In this document: positions 25,734 through 35,564 of the stretch, in pieces
Layout: each line of letters starts with the position of its first letter
Numbering within the stretch: position 1 is the first letter of the stretch
Origin: Granulicella arctica
GTDB taxonomy: Bacteria; Acidobacteriota; Terriglobia; Terriglobales; Acidobacteriaceae
Length of the DNA stretch: 64,000 nt
Assembly (NCBI RefSeq): GCF_025685605.1
Contig: NZ_JAGTUT010000001.1
Location: 1,240,001-1,304,000 of the forward strand
Reading direction: 5' to 3'
Translations under genes and position numbers: made by a program
Notes under the pieces: model-generated
Seen by the model: the letters and a program-made list of their open reading frames with translations, nothing else
Database searches by the model: none
What the model was told of the DNA's origin: nothing

Positions 25734-28700
25734 TTGCGCATATCGCAGTACCTTTCCGCCAGTGTTCTATGCCTCGCCACCAGCTTCTGCGTGGCCCCTG
25801 TACATGCGCAGCTTTTTGAATCAGAGCACGCGCAGAAGGTTGCGATTCCGTTCTCCCCTGAGCAGACGAAGGTTCTGGACCGGCTAGGTTCGCTTGAGTC
25901 GCTACCCAGCGGCTCGTGGCGTTTTCATGCAGGCGACGTTGCGCACGGTGAGGCAGTCGCGCTCGACGACTCAAGCTGGGAGCAGGTGACGCCGAAGGTC
26001 AAGGCTGGTAAAGAGGCTGTCTGGTACCGCCGTACGATCGAGGTGCCGAAGGCTCTGAATGGCTACGATCTGACCGGCGCACAGATCGACTTCCGTTTCC
26101 GCGCGTATGCAAACGGGCCGATGCCGGAGATCCTCTATTTCAATGGCCGCCGTGTGGCGCTTGGCGACGACCTCGAGCAGGTCCAACTCTTCAGCGATGC
26201 GAAGCCCGGGGACAAGGTTCTGGTCGCAGTGAAACTTCTGCCGACCGTCGACGACAAGACGTTTGACCATGTGGAGATGAAGGTCACGTTTGCAGCGAGC
26301 CGACCCAATCCTGAGGATCTGCAGAAAGAGTTCATTTCGGCCTCGGCGCTAGTACCTTCGTTCTCGAAGAATGCCAGTGCAGACGGACAGACCCTTCTGA
26401 AGGCGATTGGCGAGGTCGATCTTGGTGCACTCGATAAGGGCAACCAGGCGAAGTTCGATGCCTCGTTGAAGCAAGCGCAGATGACTTTGTCTGCGTTGCG
26501 TCCACTTCTGCAGCAGGGGACCTTCCATCTCACCGGCAATTCGCATATCGACGTCGCCTGGCTTTGGCCCTGGACGGAGACGGTTGATGCCGTGAAGCGA
26601 ACCTTTGGCACGGCTGCGCAGTTGATGAGCGAGTACCCGAACTACACCTATACGCAGTCGGCCGCTCAGTACAGCGAATGGATTGCTGAGAAGTATCCGC
26701 AGATGAACGCTGAGATCAAGCAGCGCATCCAGGAAGGGCGCTGGGAGTTGGTCGGCGGTATGTGGCTCGAACCCGACCTGAATATGCCCGATGGCGAGTC
26801 ATTAGTTCGCCAGCTCCTGGTTGGTCAATCAACGTTCAATCGACTTTACGGCAAGACGACGCGTATCGGATGGAACCCCGACTCCTTTGGATATAACTGG
26901 CAGCTTCCGCAGATCTACAAGCGGTCGGGCGTCGACTACTTTGTGACGCAGAAGATGCATTGGAATGATACGAACCAGCTGCCATTGAAGCTCTTCTGGT
27001 GGGAGTCGCCAGATGGCAGCAAGGTGCTGACGTACTTCCCGCATGATTATGCGAACGACAACCTTGATCCTGTTCGTCTTTCGCGCGATCTCGCGAGCGC
27101 TCGGAGCTTTGCGCCGGGTGGGAACGAGATGATGGACCTGTATGGTGTCGGCGACCATGGCGGCGGACCAACGCGCGCCATGCTCGACGAGGGCGATCAC
27201 TGGATGCAGCCGGACAAGATCGTTCCGCACTCGGAGTACGGTACAGCACAGTCTTTCTTTACGACGGTTGAAGGCAAGGTCGGTCCGAAGTCGCCGACGT
27301 GGAATTACATGACCCTCGCAAAGGGCGATACCGCCCTACCTACTCCCGAGGCTGGTCAGATCAGTGTGCCGACGTGGAAGGATGAGCTTTACCTCGAATA
27401 CCACCGCGGTGTGTTTACGACGCAGGCTGACCACAAGAAGAATATGCGCGACAGTGAGGAATGGCTTCTGGATGCTGAGAAGTATGCTTCGCTCGCGTGG
27501 CTTGATGGACGTAAGTACCCGGGTGATGAGCTAACGGCAGCATGGAAGCATGTGCTCTTCAACCAATTCCACGATCTCGCAGCAGGTTCAGGCATCGGGA
27601 TTATCTACAAGGATGCGCAAAAAGACTACAACCAGGTGCACTGGGCGGCGAACGAGGTCTCTTCAAAGTCGCTCAAGACGGTCGATGCACAGATTGATAC
27701 TCGGGCCAGTGCCGGTGTTCCGGTCATCGTCTTCAACTCGCTTGGTTGGGAGCGCGCCGGTGTAACCGAGGTTGAGGTGCAGATGCCTTCCGCAAGCGAT
27801 GGAATCACACTGCTCGACGCAAAGAACCAAGTTGTGCCTTCGCAAGTCCTTTCGCACGACGCCAAGACCAATACCTTCCATGTCGTGCTTCGGTTGCAGG
27901 AAGTTCCTTCACTTGGCTACGTGGTTCTTCACGCAGTTGATGGTGTTAAGAAGTTCCCCACGGATCTGAAGAGTTCGGGAACGACGATCGAGAATGCCGC
28001 GCTTCGGGTAACCGTTGATCCGAAGACCGGTTGTGTCACCTCGCTCTTCGATAAGAAGAGCAGCTTCGAGACCATTGCCTCAGGTGGATGCGGTAATGAG
28101 TTACAGGCCTTCAAAGACACGCCAAAGGAGTACGACGCCTGGAACGTCGATCCCGGCACATTCGATGTGCCACCCACTTTGCTCCACATGATCGACTCAG
28201 TGAAGCTTACCGAGCAGGGCCCGCTCCGGTCGGTCATTCAGATCTCACGGACCTGGCAGAGCTCAAAGTTTGTGCAGGAGATCATCCTCTATGCAGGTGC
28301 GGATCATGCCATCGTTTCAAACGATATCGACTGGCATGAGACACACGTTCTGCTCAAGGCTTCCTTTCCTCTCGCTGCGAGCAGCGACAACGCCACGTAT
28401 GAGATCCCTTACGGCACGATTGAACGGCCTACAACGCGTAATAACAGCTTCGAGAAGGCGCGCTTCGAGGTTCCCGCCTTGCGATGGGCTGACCTGGGTG
28501 ACGGTAAGCATGGCTTCAGCTTGCTGAATAACTCTAAATACGGCTACGATGCTGTCGGCAATCAATTGCGATTGACGCTGCTACGTTCGCCGACGTGGCC
28601 TGATCCGGATGCGGATCGCGAGCAGCACCACTTTGTATACGGGTTGTACCCGCATGCGGGAGATTGGAAACAGGCGCTGACGGTGCGTCATGGTTATGAC

Positions 28701-29042
28701 TTCAACTACAAACTCAAGGCCGAACAGGTTGCGGCACATAGCGGAGCGATGAAGCCGGAACATTCGTTCGCAAGTATTGCCGAGAAAAACGTGGTTCTTA
28801 CAGCTGTGAAGAAGGCTGAGGATGGAGATGGTCTGGTCGTTCGATTCTACGAATGGGCCGGTAAGGGTGGATCAGTCACTATTACCATTCCTCCGGGAGC
28901 CACGGATGCCACGCTGATCAACTTGATGGAGAAGCCGGAGGGCGGATCGATCGCTGTAAACGGAGACAAAGTTATAGTGCCGGTGACACCGTTTGAAATC
29001 CAAACTGTCAGGGTGAACTACAAGCCATCACCTACTATGTAG
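25734..29042 (+). CDS. GH38 alpha-mannosidase, exported
   Basis: Alpha-mannosidase of 1102 residues. It starts with TTG at 25734, chosen because AGGAG (25722-25726) lies 7 nt upstream and a signal peptide follows (to about VHAQ26). Order: N-terminal beta domain with galactose-binding character (about 40-190), GH38 catalytic domain from FHLTGNSHIDVAWLWPW (His271 and Asp273 bind zinc), nucleophile Asp383 in GWNPDSFGYNWQLPQIY, middle domain, and C-terminal beta domains. It would remove alpha-mannosyl groups from mannans or N-glycan-like chains. Regulated most likely by the LacI-type repressor encoded downstream, through the operator at 25674-25689. Transcription ends at a strong hairpin. Confidence 0.95.
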   Translation: MRISQYLSASVLCLATSFCVAPVHAQLFESEHAQKVAIPFSPEQTKVLDRLGSLESLPSGSWRFHAGDVAHGEAVALDDSSWEQVTPKVKAGKEAVWYRRTIEVPKALNGYDLTGAQIDFRFRAYANGPMPEILYFNGRRVALGDDLEQVQLFSDAKPGDKVLVAVKLLPTVDDKTFDHVEMKVTFAASRPNPEDLQKEFISASALVPSFSKNASADGQTLLKAIGEVDLGALDKGNQAKFDASLKQAQMTLSALRPLLQQGTFHLTGNSHIDVAWLWPWTETVDAVKRTFGTAAQLMSEYPNYTYTQSAAQYSEWIAEKYPQMNAEIKQRIQEGRWELVGGMWLEPDLNMPDGESLVRQLLVGQSTFNRLYGKTTRIGWNPDSFGYNWQLPQIYKRSGVDYFVTQKMHWNDTNQLPLKLFWWESPDGSKVLTYFPHDYANDNLDPVRLSRDLASARSFAPGGNEMMDLYGVGDHGGGPTRAMLDEGDHWMQPDKIVPHSEYGTAQSFFTTVEGKVGPKSPTWNYMTLAKGDTALPTPEAGQISVPTWKDELYLEYHRGVFTTQADHKKNMRDSEEWLLDAEKYASLAWLDGRKYPGDELTAAWKHVLFNQFHDLAAGSGIGIIYKDAQKDYNQVHWAANEVSSKSLKTVDAQIDTRASAGVPVIVFNSLGWERAGVTEVEVQMPSASDGITLLDAKNQVVPSQVLSHDAKTNTFHVVLRLQEVPSLGYVVLHAVDGVKKFPTDLKSSGTTIENAALRVTVDPKTGCVTSLFDKKSSFETIASGGCGNELQAFKDTPKEYDAWNVDPGTFDVPPTLLHMIDSVKLTEQGPLRSVIQISRTWQSSKFVQEIILYAGADHAIVSNDIDWHETHVLLKASFPLAASSDNATYEIPYGTIERPTTRNNSFEKARFEVPALRWADLGDGKHGFSLLNNSKYGYDAVGNQLRLTLLRSPTWPDPDADREQHHFVYGLYPHAGDWKQALTVRHGYDFNYKLKAEQVAAHSGAMKPEHSFASIAEKNVVLTAVKKAEDGDGLVVRFYEWAGKGGSVTITIPPGATDATLINLMEKPEGGSIAVNGDKVIVPVTPFEIQTVRVNYKPSPTM

Positions 29043-29052
29043 GTTTCCTTTG

Positions 29053-29086
29053 ATTAAAAGCGCGGCCTGCGGGCCGCGCTTTTAAT
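29053..29086. terminator. Bidirectional terminator between GH38 and lacI-type genes
   Basis: Arms ATTAAAAGCGCGGCC (29053-29067) and GGCCGCGCTTTTAAT (29072-29086) form a 15-bp stem with a 4-nt loop between two convergent genes. A- and T-rich ends on both sides suit termination in both directions. Confidence 0.9.
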
Positions 29087-29090
29087 TGTG

Positions 29091-30119
29091 CTAAACAAGA
29101 CAGCCACAAGAAGCCCTGACGATCAATCGCGTTGGTAATCTGAGGGGATCATGGTTTGTCTGAACGTTGCCTGCACCTGGGCCCTGCATGCGTTGAAAGA
29201 GCAGCTCTGCTGCATTTCTTCCCAGGTCTTCCACCGGTTGTTGTACGACGCTCATTGGCGGCGTAAGCGTATCTGCTAAATCGAAATCGTCAAAGCTTAG
29301 AACGGCAACCTGAGTTGGAATTGTCAGGTGCAACCTGCGGATCGCCTCCCAAGTATATCGCGCGGTGAGATTGTTGGCCGCAAACACCGCTATCGTCGTT
29401 TTCGCGGACTCTACATGCTGGCGAAGGTACACTTCGACATCCTTTGAACTCTCAACGGCACGGATTAAGGGTTCGAGCCCTGCTTCGCACATAGCCTCTG
29501 AATAACCCCTGCATCGTTCGCTGATCGTATACAGATCAGGCTTAACGAGAATACAAAGTACAGTGCGATACCCATGTGCCAACAGGTGTTGGGTGGCCGC
29601 TCTGGCACCTTCCAGATTTTCGCTCATCACGGAGGGAAGATTTGCCTGCTGCAAAGTCCGGTCGAGACCAACAACCGGAACCGCTATCTGCGACAAAGCA
29701 TCATGAAGCTGAGGGTTATGAGTCTGTGCGGAAGAAAGAATTAAGCCATCGATTCGATGGTTGAGCAGTTCCTCGAGGTTTTCAAGTTCGATCGTTGGAT
29801 CATCGTGAGAAGCCATGACGATGAGGAGCGAACCATGCTCGCGAGCCACTGTCTCCACGGCTTCCGCGCAGCGCGAAAAGAACATATCGGAGATACTTGG
29901 CACAAGCATGCCGATCATCCCGGATGACGCCCCTTTTAGACTCCTGGCGATACGGTTTGGACGATACCCAAGCTCTGAAATCGCCTGCTTTACTTTTCGA
30001 ACCTTATCTTCGCTCACGTTAAGCCGGCCGTTGAGCACTCGGGAAACAGTAGCGTTTCCAACACCAGCCAGACGTGCGACATCACTCAACTTAGGGGCTG
30101 CAGGGACTATTCTCTTCAT
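29091..30119 (-). CDS. LacI-family transcriptional regulator
   Basis: LacI/GalR regulator of 342 residues. N-terminal helix-turn-helix and hinge: KLSDVARLAGVGNATVSRVLNG then YRPNRIARSLKG (about residues 10-65). The periplasmic-binding-protein-like effector domain fills the rest (GMIGMLVPSISDMFFSRCAEAVE, DGLILSSAQTHN, AVLSFDDFDLADTLTPPMSVVQQP). It probably represses the convergent alpha-mannosidase gene, whose start region carries a LacI-type operator; a mannose-derived sugar would be the inducer. No copy of that operator was seen before this gene, so autoregulation is not indicated. The ATG has CGGAGC upstream. Confidence 0.94.
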   Translation of the reverse strand: MKRIVPAAPKLSDVARLAGVGNATVSRVLNGRLNVSEDKVRKVKQAISELGYRPNRIARSLKGASSGMIGMLVPSISDMFFSRCAEAVETVAREHGSLLIVMASHDDPTIELENLEELLNHRIDGLILSSAQTHNPQLHDALSQIAVPVVGLDRTLQQANLPSVMSENLEGARAATQHLLAHGYRTVLCILVKPDLYTISERCRGYSEAMCEAGLEPLIRAVESSKDVEVYLRQHVESAKTTIAVFAANNLTARYTWEAIRRLHLTIPTQVAVLSFDDFDLADTLTPPMSVVQQPVEDLGRNAAELLFQRMQGPGAGNVQTNHDPLRLPTRLIVRASCGCLV

Positions 30120-31101
30120 CCATTGCTCCGGAACGCTACTCTGTAGTTCCCTTAGGATAGCCCTATCTAGGTATCAATGCCCATGACTAGAGGTGTTTAT
30201 AGCAAACCCCGATACCCTCTCCATATCAACCTGTATTTCACGCGGGACAAGAACACATCAATCCGCCCCCACCCATCAAGCATCTGTTCAGGCCTGAGTT
30301 CTTTTGGGACAGGCTAGATTCCCATTTAGCTGGACAGATGAGCTTGGAACAGCGTCACAAGGATATTTCAATGCCGTACCAGAACAGCTATAAGTGTTCT
30401 TGAATAAGACCGGATTTTGCGCTCGTGCTCTCCAGTTCATAAAAGACTGTGTCTAGATGACGCTCTGAATATTATCTTCATTACACTCGTTTGAAACGAA
30501 CGCCCTCAGCAACCAACCGTCTCAGGATGAACTGAATCAGGATTGGCTCGGAACGACAGGTCTAACCTACTTTGGTTGGAGATCCGTTGCTCTAGTAGGC
30601 AGCTAAGCGGATCCACCACTCGACATTCCAGAATGATATGTGTTGCAGAGGAGAGTATTCTAGGCAGCTCAGCACAATCGACTCCGCGTCGTCTCTGCCC
30701 TTGTACGAATAGGAGTTTCTGTGGCATGTCTGGGCGATTCGATAGCTTGTCCCTGACACTTATCTGATCGCCGGCCAACGGTTCGTTTGCGACTTTCTCT
30801 TGTTGGCAAAGGCAGGTGATCCGCCCCTTTTCCTATTAACCAGCGTCTCACCTGTACTCGTCTCATCGGCAAGACCAGAAGAAACACAAGCCTTTAACAT
30901 TTCAGGGACTGCCTAAGAAGCTTTCCCCTTTCCGCACGGATCTTCCAATACGATCTAAACCTGACACATTGTTGCATTAGCGACGCCCCACTCGATCGAA
31001 CACTTCAATGTATTCCCAAATACAATCTTCGTTCCACATCTTAGTAAATTAAGTTTAAGCTGCTCTCTCATGCTTTCATACTGTAGTCGAAGAAGGTTGT
31101 A
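30120..31101. other. Long intergenic region upstream of the lacI-type gene
   Basis: Nearly 1 kb with no convincing gene. Open frames of 70-90 codons on both strands (about 30506-30887) lack ribosome sites and recognisable domains. A perfect palindrome TCGTTTGAAACGA lies at 30487-30499. Base composition shifts here from GC-rich to clearly more AT-rich, which continues to about 44.5 kb. Confidence 0.5.
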
Positions 31102-32631
31102 ATGACCCTTCGAGCTCATCCTTATGCAAAATCCCGCGAGACCACTACAGTCTCCCAATCGCTTTTGGCTCTTTATTCAGTAGCCTTTGGATGGTTAACT
31201 TTCCCGATCACCGCGGCTTTCGCCTTTGCCTGCATGGTGTTTCTCTGGATACCGCCGACAATCGCTGACCCAGACATTTGGTGGCATCTCCGCAACGCTC
31301 AGCATCTTGTTTCTACTCACACTTTTTTAACAACTGATCTGTTTTCATTCACCGCTTTTAACTCACCATGGATTAACCATGAATGGCTGGCAGAATTGCC
31401 ATACTATCTGGGCTGGCACTTGTATGGTGAGCGCGGCATTTTCCTGGTGATGGTAGTGGCCATAGAGGTAATACTCTTAGGAGCTTTTTATATTGCTTAT
31501 GAAAGAACAAATAATGTCACGGCAACCTTATTAGCCTCAGTTTTTACGGCCATGTGTGCAACAGTCTCTTTCGGCCCTAGGACCCTACTTTTTGGGTGGG
31601 TCTGTCTCATTGCAGAGCTAATTATTCTCGAAAATACAAGCAAAGCTCTTCACTGGATGTGGATGCTCCCCCCTTTGTTTACCCTTTGGATTAACCTGCA
31701 CGGTTCATGGATCATCGGATTAATCATCTTCTTTCTATTCATCACTTGTAGCCAGGCTCCATGCATATCTGGGTTCATAAGAACAAGAGGTTTTTCTAAC
31801 CACCAACGCGCCTGTGTCTTGCTATGTCTCTGCTTATGCCTTGGCGCTGTATTCATAAATCCCTATGGCTGGCGCTTAGTAAGCTATCCATTCAATCTTG
31901 CCTTCAAACAAACTCTTAACATTAACACCATTGAGGAATGGAAGACTCTAGACTTCCACTTGCCGCGAGCAAAAGTCTTTCTGACTGTAACTCTCTTCTT
32001 GTTCTTCATGACTGCGTTTCGAAAGTTATCCTTAACACTGTATGAATTTTCCTTAGTAGTTATTGGAGTTTATGCTGCAGCAACCTATTCTCGCTTTCTA
32101 TTTCTTGGTGGAATACTGCTAATGCCAACGTTTGCCTGGTCGATTTCCTCCTTACTTTCACCAAACCGCCATAATCCCTTTTCGGTATTTAGGATCATCA
32201 TTATCTTTTTTGCTATGTCCCTAGTTAGGAGTCGGCTGCCAACTGCAGAGTCTATTGCAACCAGCCAAACAGGATACCCTGTCAGAGCTACTATCTTTCT
32301 GAAAAGCTTCCACTTCAAAGGACACTTGTTCAACGATTTTCGTTGGGGAGGGTTTATTGAGTGGCACGCAAGCCACACTCCTACCTTTATAGATTCCAGG
32401 GTAGACCTTTTCGAATATAACGGCACATTTAGAGACTATCTGGATATCGTTCAGATCAAGAATCCCCTTGAACTCCTGGAGCGATATGGCATTCGATGTG
32501 TCTTGTTTGAACGTAACACTCCATTGGTTTATCTTCTCGAGCACGATAGCAACTGGCATATTGACTATCAGGACGACACCACTGAGCTTTTAGAGCGAAC
32601 AGGACACTCCGCAACGCCGGCTCATTCGTGA
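31102..32631 (+). CDS. Multi-pass membrane protein, GT-C glycosyltransferase-like
   Basis: A 509-residue integral membrane protein with about ten to eleven hydrophobic helices. The first periplasmic loop has IADPDIWWHLRNAQHL, with the acidic-aromatic D-x-D-like pattern of GT-C enzymes that use polyprenyl-linked sugars, and NHEWLAELPYY follows. The C-terminal 110 residues form a soluble domain (GGFIEWHASHTPTFIDSRVDLF and YGIRCVLFERNTPLVYLL). Likely function is sugar transfer to lipids or envelope glycans; the substrate is unknown. ATG has GAAGAAGG at good spacing. The stop overlaps the GTG of the next gene (GTGA), so the two are co-translated. The gene is AT-rich relative to region 1. Confidence 0.8.
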   Translation: MTLRAHPYAKSRETTTVSQSLLALYSVAFGWLTFPITAAFAFACMVFLWIPPTIADPDIWWHLRNAQHLVSTHTFLTTDLFSFTAFNSPWINHEWLAELPYYLGWHLYGERGIFLVMVVAIEVILLGAFYIAYERTNNVTATLLASVFTAMCATVSFGPRTLLFGWVCLIAELIILENTSKALHWMWMLPPLFTLWINLHGSWIIGLIIFFLFITCSQAPCISGFIRTRGFSNHQRACVLLCLCLCLGAVFINPYGWRLVSYPFNLAFKQTLNINTIEEWKTLDFHLPRAKVFLTVTLFLFFMTAFRKLSLTLYEFSLVVIGVYAAATYSRFLFLGGILLMPTFAWSISSLLSPNRHNPFSVFRIIIIFFAMSLVRSRLPTAESIATSQTGYPVRATIFLKSFHFKGHLFNDFRWGGFIEWHASHTPTFIDSRVDLFEYNGTFRDYLDIVQIKNPLELLERYGIRCVLFERNTPLVYLLEHDSNWHIDYQDDTTELLERTGHSATPAHS

Positions 32632-33761
32632 CAGACTATGGCGCTGCTGATACCTTGCTCCCGGACATAAGCCCCTTTGAGATCAAGCCTATCAACTCAC
32701 GAGCGCTTGTCTCCGCCCTCCTGAACCTGCTCGCCAGTATTCAATTTGTTTGGTTTTACCTCAGTTGCACACCTTCATATCTCGATCTTTATCGTTATGA
32801 GCAAGGCCTCGAACGTACTCCGTTTCAAGACAGGCTGCTGATGATGTTCCCTCTTGCCTGGGCGCACCAGGATCCGATGCTAATTCAATTAGCTAAAGTG
32901 ATGACATCATTACCAGCCTGGTTCCCTGGTGGTGTCCGCGCAGAAGAACTTATGCAGGCACCTATAGATCTCGCATGTGTTGTTGTCACTGGACTTGTGG
33001 CGCGTGCTATGTATGTTAAAGCGAGCCCCTACAAGCTCCTTGCGCCATATGTCTACCCACTAACCCTTATTATGCTAACAACAACTTATACCATCTACAC
33101 AATGCACAGATTGCGATTTATCTATGATCTTCCCAGTGTAGGATTTTTCTCTTTGGGTCTTTATCTGATCTATGTTCGCAAATCTTCCCATTTGTTCATT
33201 ATTCTGTTCATAATCGCTACAGTTAACCGAGAAACAACAGTATTTCTTCTCCCTTTTTATTTAATTTCAGAATATTTTCGCTATAACCAGAATAGCTATG
33301 CTAAATCGGTTAAACCTTTCTTATTAGGTAGCATCAAATCTCGGATGACTTGGACTGTGCTTCTCCCGCTTGCAGCATATTGGGTCTACTGGCATGCTTG
33401 GGTAACCAAGCATTTTGCTCACAACTCTTCTGAGTCACTCTCACGTATCTGGTTGAATGTGGGTATCCTACTATGGCCTACCTCCTGGATCCAGATACTG
33501 AGTGTTTTTGCCTTCTCGGGTCCACTAATCTATCTTTCTAGAAAACTGATTGCGGATGAGACTTTACGCGCCTGGCAATGGGTATTTCCCATGTGGTTCA
33601 TCTTTATGGTGCGCTACGGCATTCTTATTGAAGTCCGAATCTTTGGGGAGCTTATCCCCTACATTGCTTGCCTCGCCGTCTTGATTGCCGAGAAGCATAT
33701 TATCCTCGAAGCAGAGCGTCAACGGTCCGTGCTTTCTATTAGCACTCATCCAAGCTCCTAA
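32628..33761 (+). CDS. Multi-pass membrane protein of unknown function
   Basis: A 377-residue membrane protein starting with GTG at 32628, overlapping the previous stop by 4 nt. Nine or so hydrophobic helices are visible, starting at LVSALLNLLASIQFVWFYL (about residue 27) and ending with YIACLAVLIAEKHI. A helix-loop region holds RYEQGLERTPFQDRLLMMFPLAW and TVNRETTVFLLPFYL, the latter reminiscent of the NRET motif seen in some membrane glycosyltransferase-like proteins. No family can be named with confidence. Coupling to the GT-C-like gene suggests a shared envelope-glycan task. The gene is AT-rich. Confidence 0.75.
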   Translation: MTDYGAADTLLPDISPFEIKPINSRALVSALLNLLASIQFVWFYLSCTPSYLDLYRYEQGLERTPFQDRLLMMFPLAWAHQDPMLIQLAKVMTSLPAWFPGGVRAEELMQAPIDLACVVVTGLVARAMYVKASPYKLLAPYVYPLTLIMLTTTYTIYTMHRLRFIYDLPSVGFFSLGLYLIYVRKSSHLFIILFIIATVNRETTVFLLPFYLISEYFRYNQNSYAKSVKPFLLGSIKSRMTWTVLLPLAAYWVYWHAWVTKHFAHNSSESLSRIWLNVGILLWPTSWIQILSVFAFSGPLIYLSRKLIADETLRAWQWVFPMWFIFMVRYGILIEVRIFGELIPYIACLAVLIAEKHIILEAERQRSVLSISTHPSS

Positions 33762-34063
33762 ATTCTTTATTGTCGAGGGCTCATGAAAATCCTGGTCTCT
33801 AATACTTAGTGCCTACCAACAGCTCCCGGCAAACTGATCCCGCACCCGGAGTTCATTGGGAACTCAATGAGACTTTTATTGCCGAGAGATGGCACATGAA
33901 CTACAAACGGATTCCGGCCTAGTAATCCACTCACATGGAATAAGCTACAGTCCTACAGCTCTAAGCGGAACTCCTAAGATTTCCATAAAGTCGCATGATA
34001 TCCTAGTGTTCTCAAAACCATAGAGGTTACTAGCATCTAGACAAATGATGCAATTAGCTTAAC
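33762..34063. other. Intergenic region, nothing recognised
   Basis: About 300 bases between the membrane-protein gene and the convergent DUF192 gene. No hairpin with a T-tract, no small ORF with a ribosome site and no repeat stood out. Confidence 0.4.
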
Positions 34064-34444
34064 CTAGCTAGACGGACAAGCGGTGATTACGAGGCGTTGT
34101 CCGATCCTAAGGAGAGTTAATTCAATCGAACCTCCTGGTAGCTCGAGGATAGAATGCACTCTTCTCCCTCCACCTGCTATCCTCCAGGGAGGCACATGCT
34201 GAGCGAGCCCAACTATCTCCATCTCCTTGTTGAGAGACACGACATCAATTGAAAACTTCATTCCGAAGGTGTGGATTCCCGACGAAGGGCATAACCAAAG
34301 ACCAGCGTTCCGAGCCAGATCGCGGCGCCCGAGAAGCCCTTGCAGACGACATAGGAACGAGGTTGCCAGTTCCGTCGACTCGCATACACTTCTACCTGTC
34401 GAATGGTTTCTTACAAAACCCTTGGATTTATTCAAGTGATTCAC
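34064..34444 (-). CDS. DUF192 family protein
   Basis: A 126-residue protein with DUF192 hallmarks: FLCRLQGLLGRRDLARNAGLWLCPSSGIHTFGMKFSIDVVSL, then a LPGGSIE segment near the end. The ATG has no signal peptide after it, although many DUF192 proteins are exported. It is the last minus-strand gene of the Tad pilus locus, 213 nt past tadC. DUF192 genes are often found next to Tad genes, but their role is not established. Confidence 0.85.
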   Translation of the reverse strand: MNHLNKSKGFVRNHSTGRSVCESTELATSFLCRLQGLLGRRDLARNAGLWLCPSSGIHTFGMKFSIDVVSLNKEMEIVGLAQHVPPWRIAGGGRRVHSILELPGGSIELTLLRIGQRLVITACPSS

Positions 34445-34657
34445 AGGTCACAAAGATCGTAATCATATTTATGTTCTCCGCTGCATAGTAGTGGCACGCC
34501 ATAGTGCTTATCCGGCAGAACCTAACACGCTGCAGTAACCAAATGTCCAAACTATTGCACATGACGAACTGATAGTGAGGAAAAGCACAACGTAGATTTG
34601 CATAAAAGGTCCTCGAAGGCTGCTTAATATATCGGCCGGCGGAGACGTCGCTTTAGA

Positions 34658-35560
34658 CTAAAACCCTTCTGGAAAGTCCTGCAGCATCGTTATGACTGCG
34701 GGCCCAAGCAGCACAATGAATATGCATGGAAAAATAAACAGTGCCAATGGAAAGATTATTTTTACAGTTGTTTTGGCGGCACTTTCTTCCGCAATCTGCG
34801 TACGCTTTAGCCGTATTCCATCAGCAAATGTACTTAGTGCGCGTGCTATAGGGGTACCAAAGCGCTCCGTTTGCATAAGCATGTTTACAAAAGCTTCGAT
34901 TTCTGGAATGGAAAGTCGCTCCGACATCCCGCACCAGGCCTCTAAACGTGGTTTCCCTGCTCTTTGCTCCCTATTGACTTGCATCAACTCTTCTTGTAGC
35001 TCGGGTGAGCTCTGTGTGAGTTCCTGTGCGACCCGCATCACTGCTTGATCTATACCAAGGCCAGCATCCACACAGATCACAAGTAGATCGATGGCATCAG
35101 GAATGCTCCCGCGAATAGCCTTAGCTCGCCTCCGAATAAGAAGCTCCAAAATAAGATCGGGAACGATATATGCAAAGGGAGGAAGGGCAAACATGCCGAA
35201 GAGACAATATTTTGGTAGGAGTAGTGCAAGTACAACCGCTACTAAGGGAGCTATAAGACGTATGGCAGCATAAAGATCCAGAGTGACAACACCACGATAG
35301 CCCGCACGTTCGATTCTCCTCTCCAAGTCTGCTCGCTCTCGGAGGCGCAAACTAGTTCGGACCCATAGCATTACTCGCAAAAAAACCTGAACATAAGGTC
35401 CGGTGGCACTGATGCCCGTGTGTTTACGAGTCTTGGCATTGGTGGCCATATATAGACGTTGCATTGTTGTGTCTGAAGATGAAGAGATAACCAACGATGC
35501 AAAAAAACAAGAACCCGCAAGCACACCGCTTACGAGAGATAATGTAAAGAGAATCTGCAT
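34658..35560 (-). CDS. tadC: Tad pilus inner-membrane protein TadC (T2SS F family)
   Basis: A 300-residue GspF-domain protein of the Tad/Flp secretion platform. The start at 35560 (MQILFTLSLVSG) is chosen because GGAGG lies 10 nt upstream inside the end of tadB; an earlier in-frame start has no such site. Helices at about 1-25, 105-150 and a C-terminal pair; the cytoplasmic GspF domain contains SIPDAIDLLVICVDAGLGIDQAVMRVAQEL and SAAKTTVKIIFPLALFIFPC. It pairs with TadB to form the platform on which the ATPase CpaF acts. Starts 4 nt past the tadB stop. Confidence 0.92.
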   Translation of the reverse strand: MQILFTLSLVSGVLAGSCFFASLVISSSSDTTMQRLYMATNAKTRKHTGISATGPYVQVFLRVMLWVRTSLRLRERADLERRIERAGYRGVVTLDLYAAIRLIAPLVAVVLALLLPKYCLFGMFALPPFAYIVPDLILELLIRRRAKAIRGSIPDAIDLLVICVDAGLGIDQAVMRVAQELTQSSPELQEELMQVNREQRAGKPRLEAWCGMSERLSIPEIEAFVNMLMQTERFGTPIARALSTFADGIRLKRTQIAEESAAKTTVKIIFPLALFIFPCIFIVLLGPAVITMLQDFPEGF

Positions 35561-35564
35561 CAGA

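Noticed and set aside
29461..29483. tRNA-like TC-loop GGTTCGAGCC
   Set aside because: It lies inside the LacI-family coding region and no acceptor or anticodon stem could be folded around it.
30506..30887. Small frames of 70-90 codons on both strands upstream of the LacI-family gene
   Set aside because: No ribosome sites, no hydrophobic or domain pattern, and overlapping frames on both strands suggest chance.
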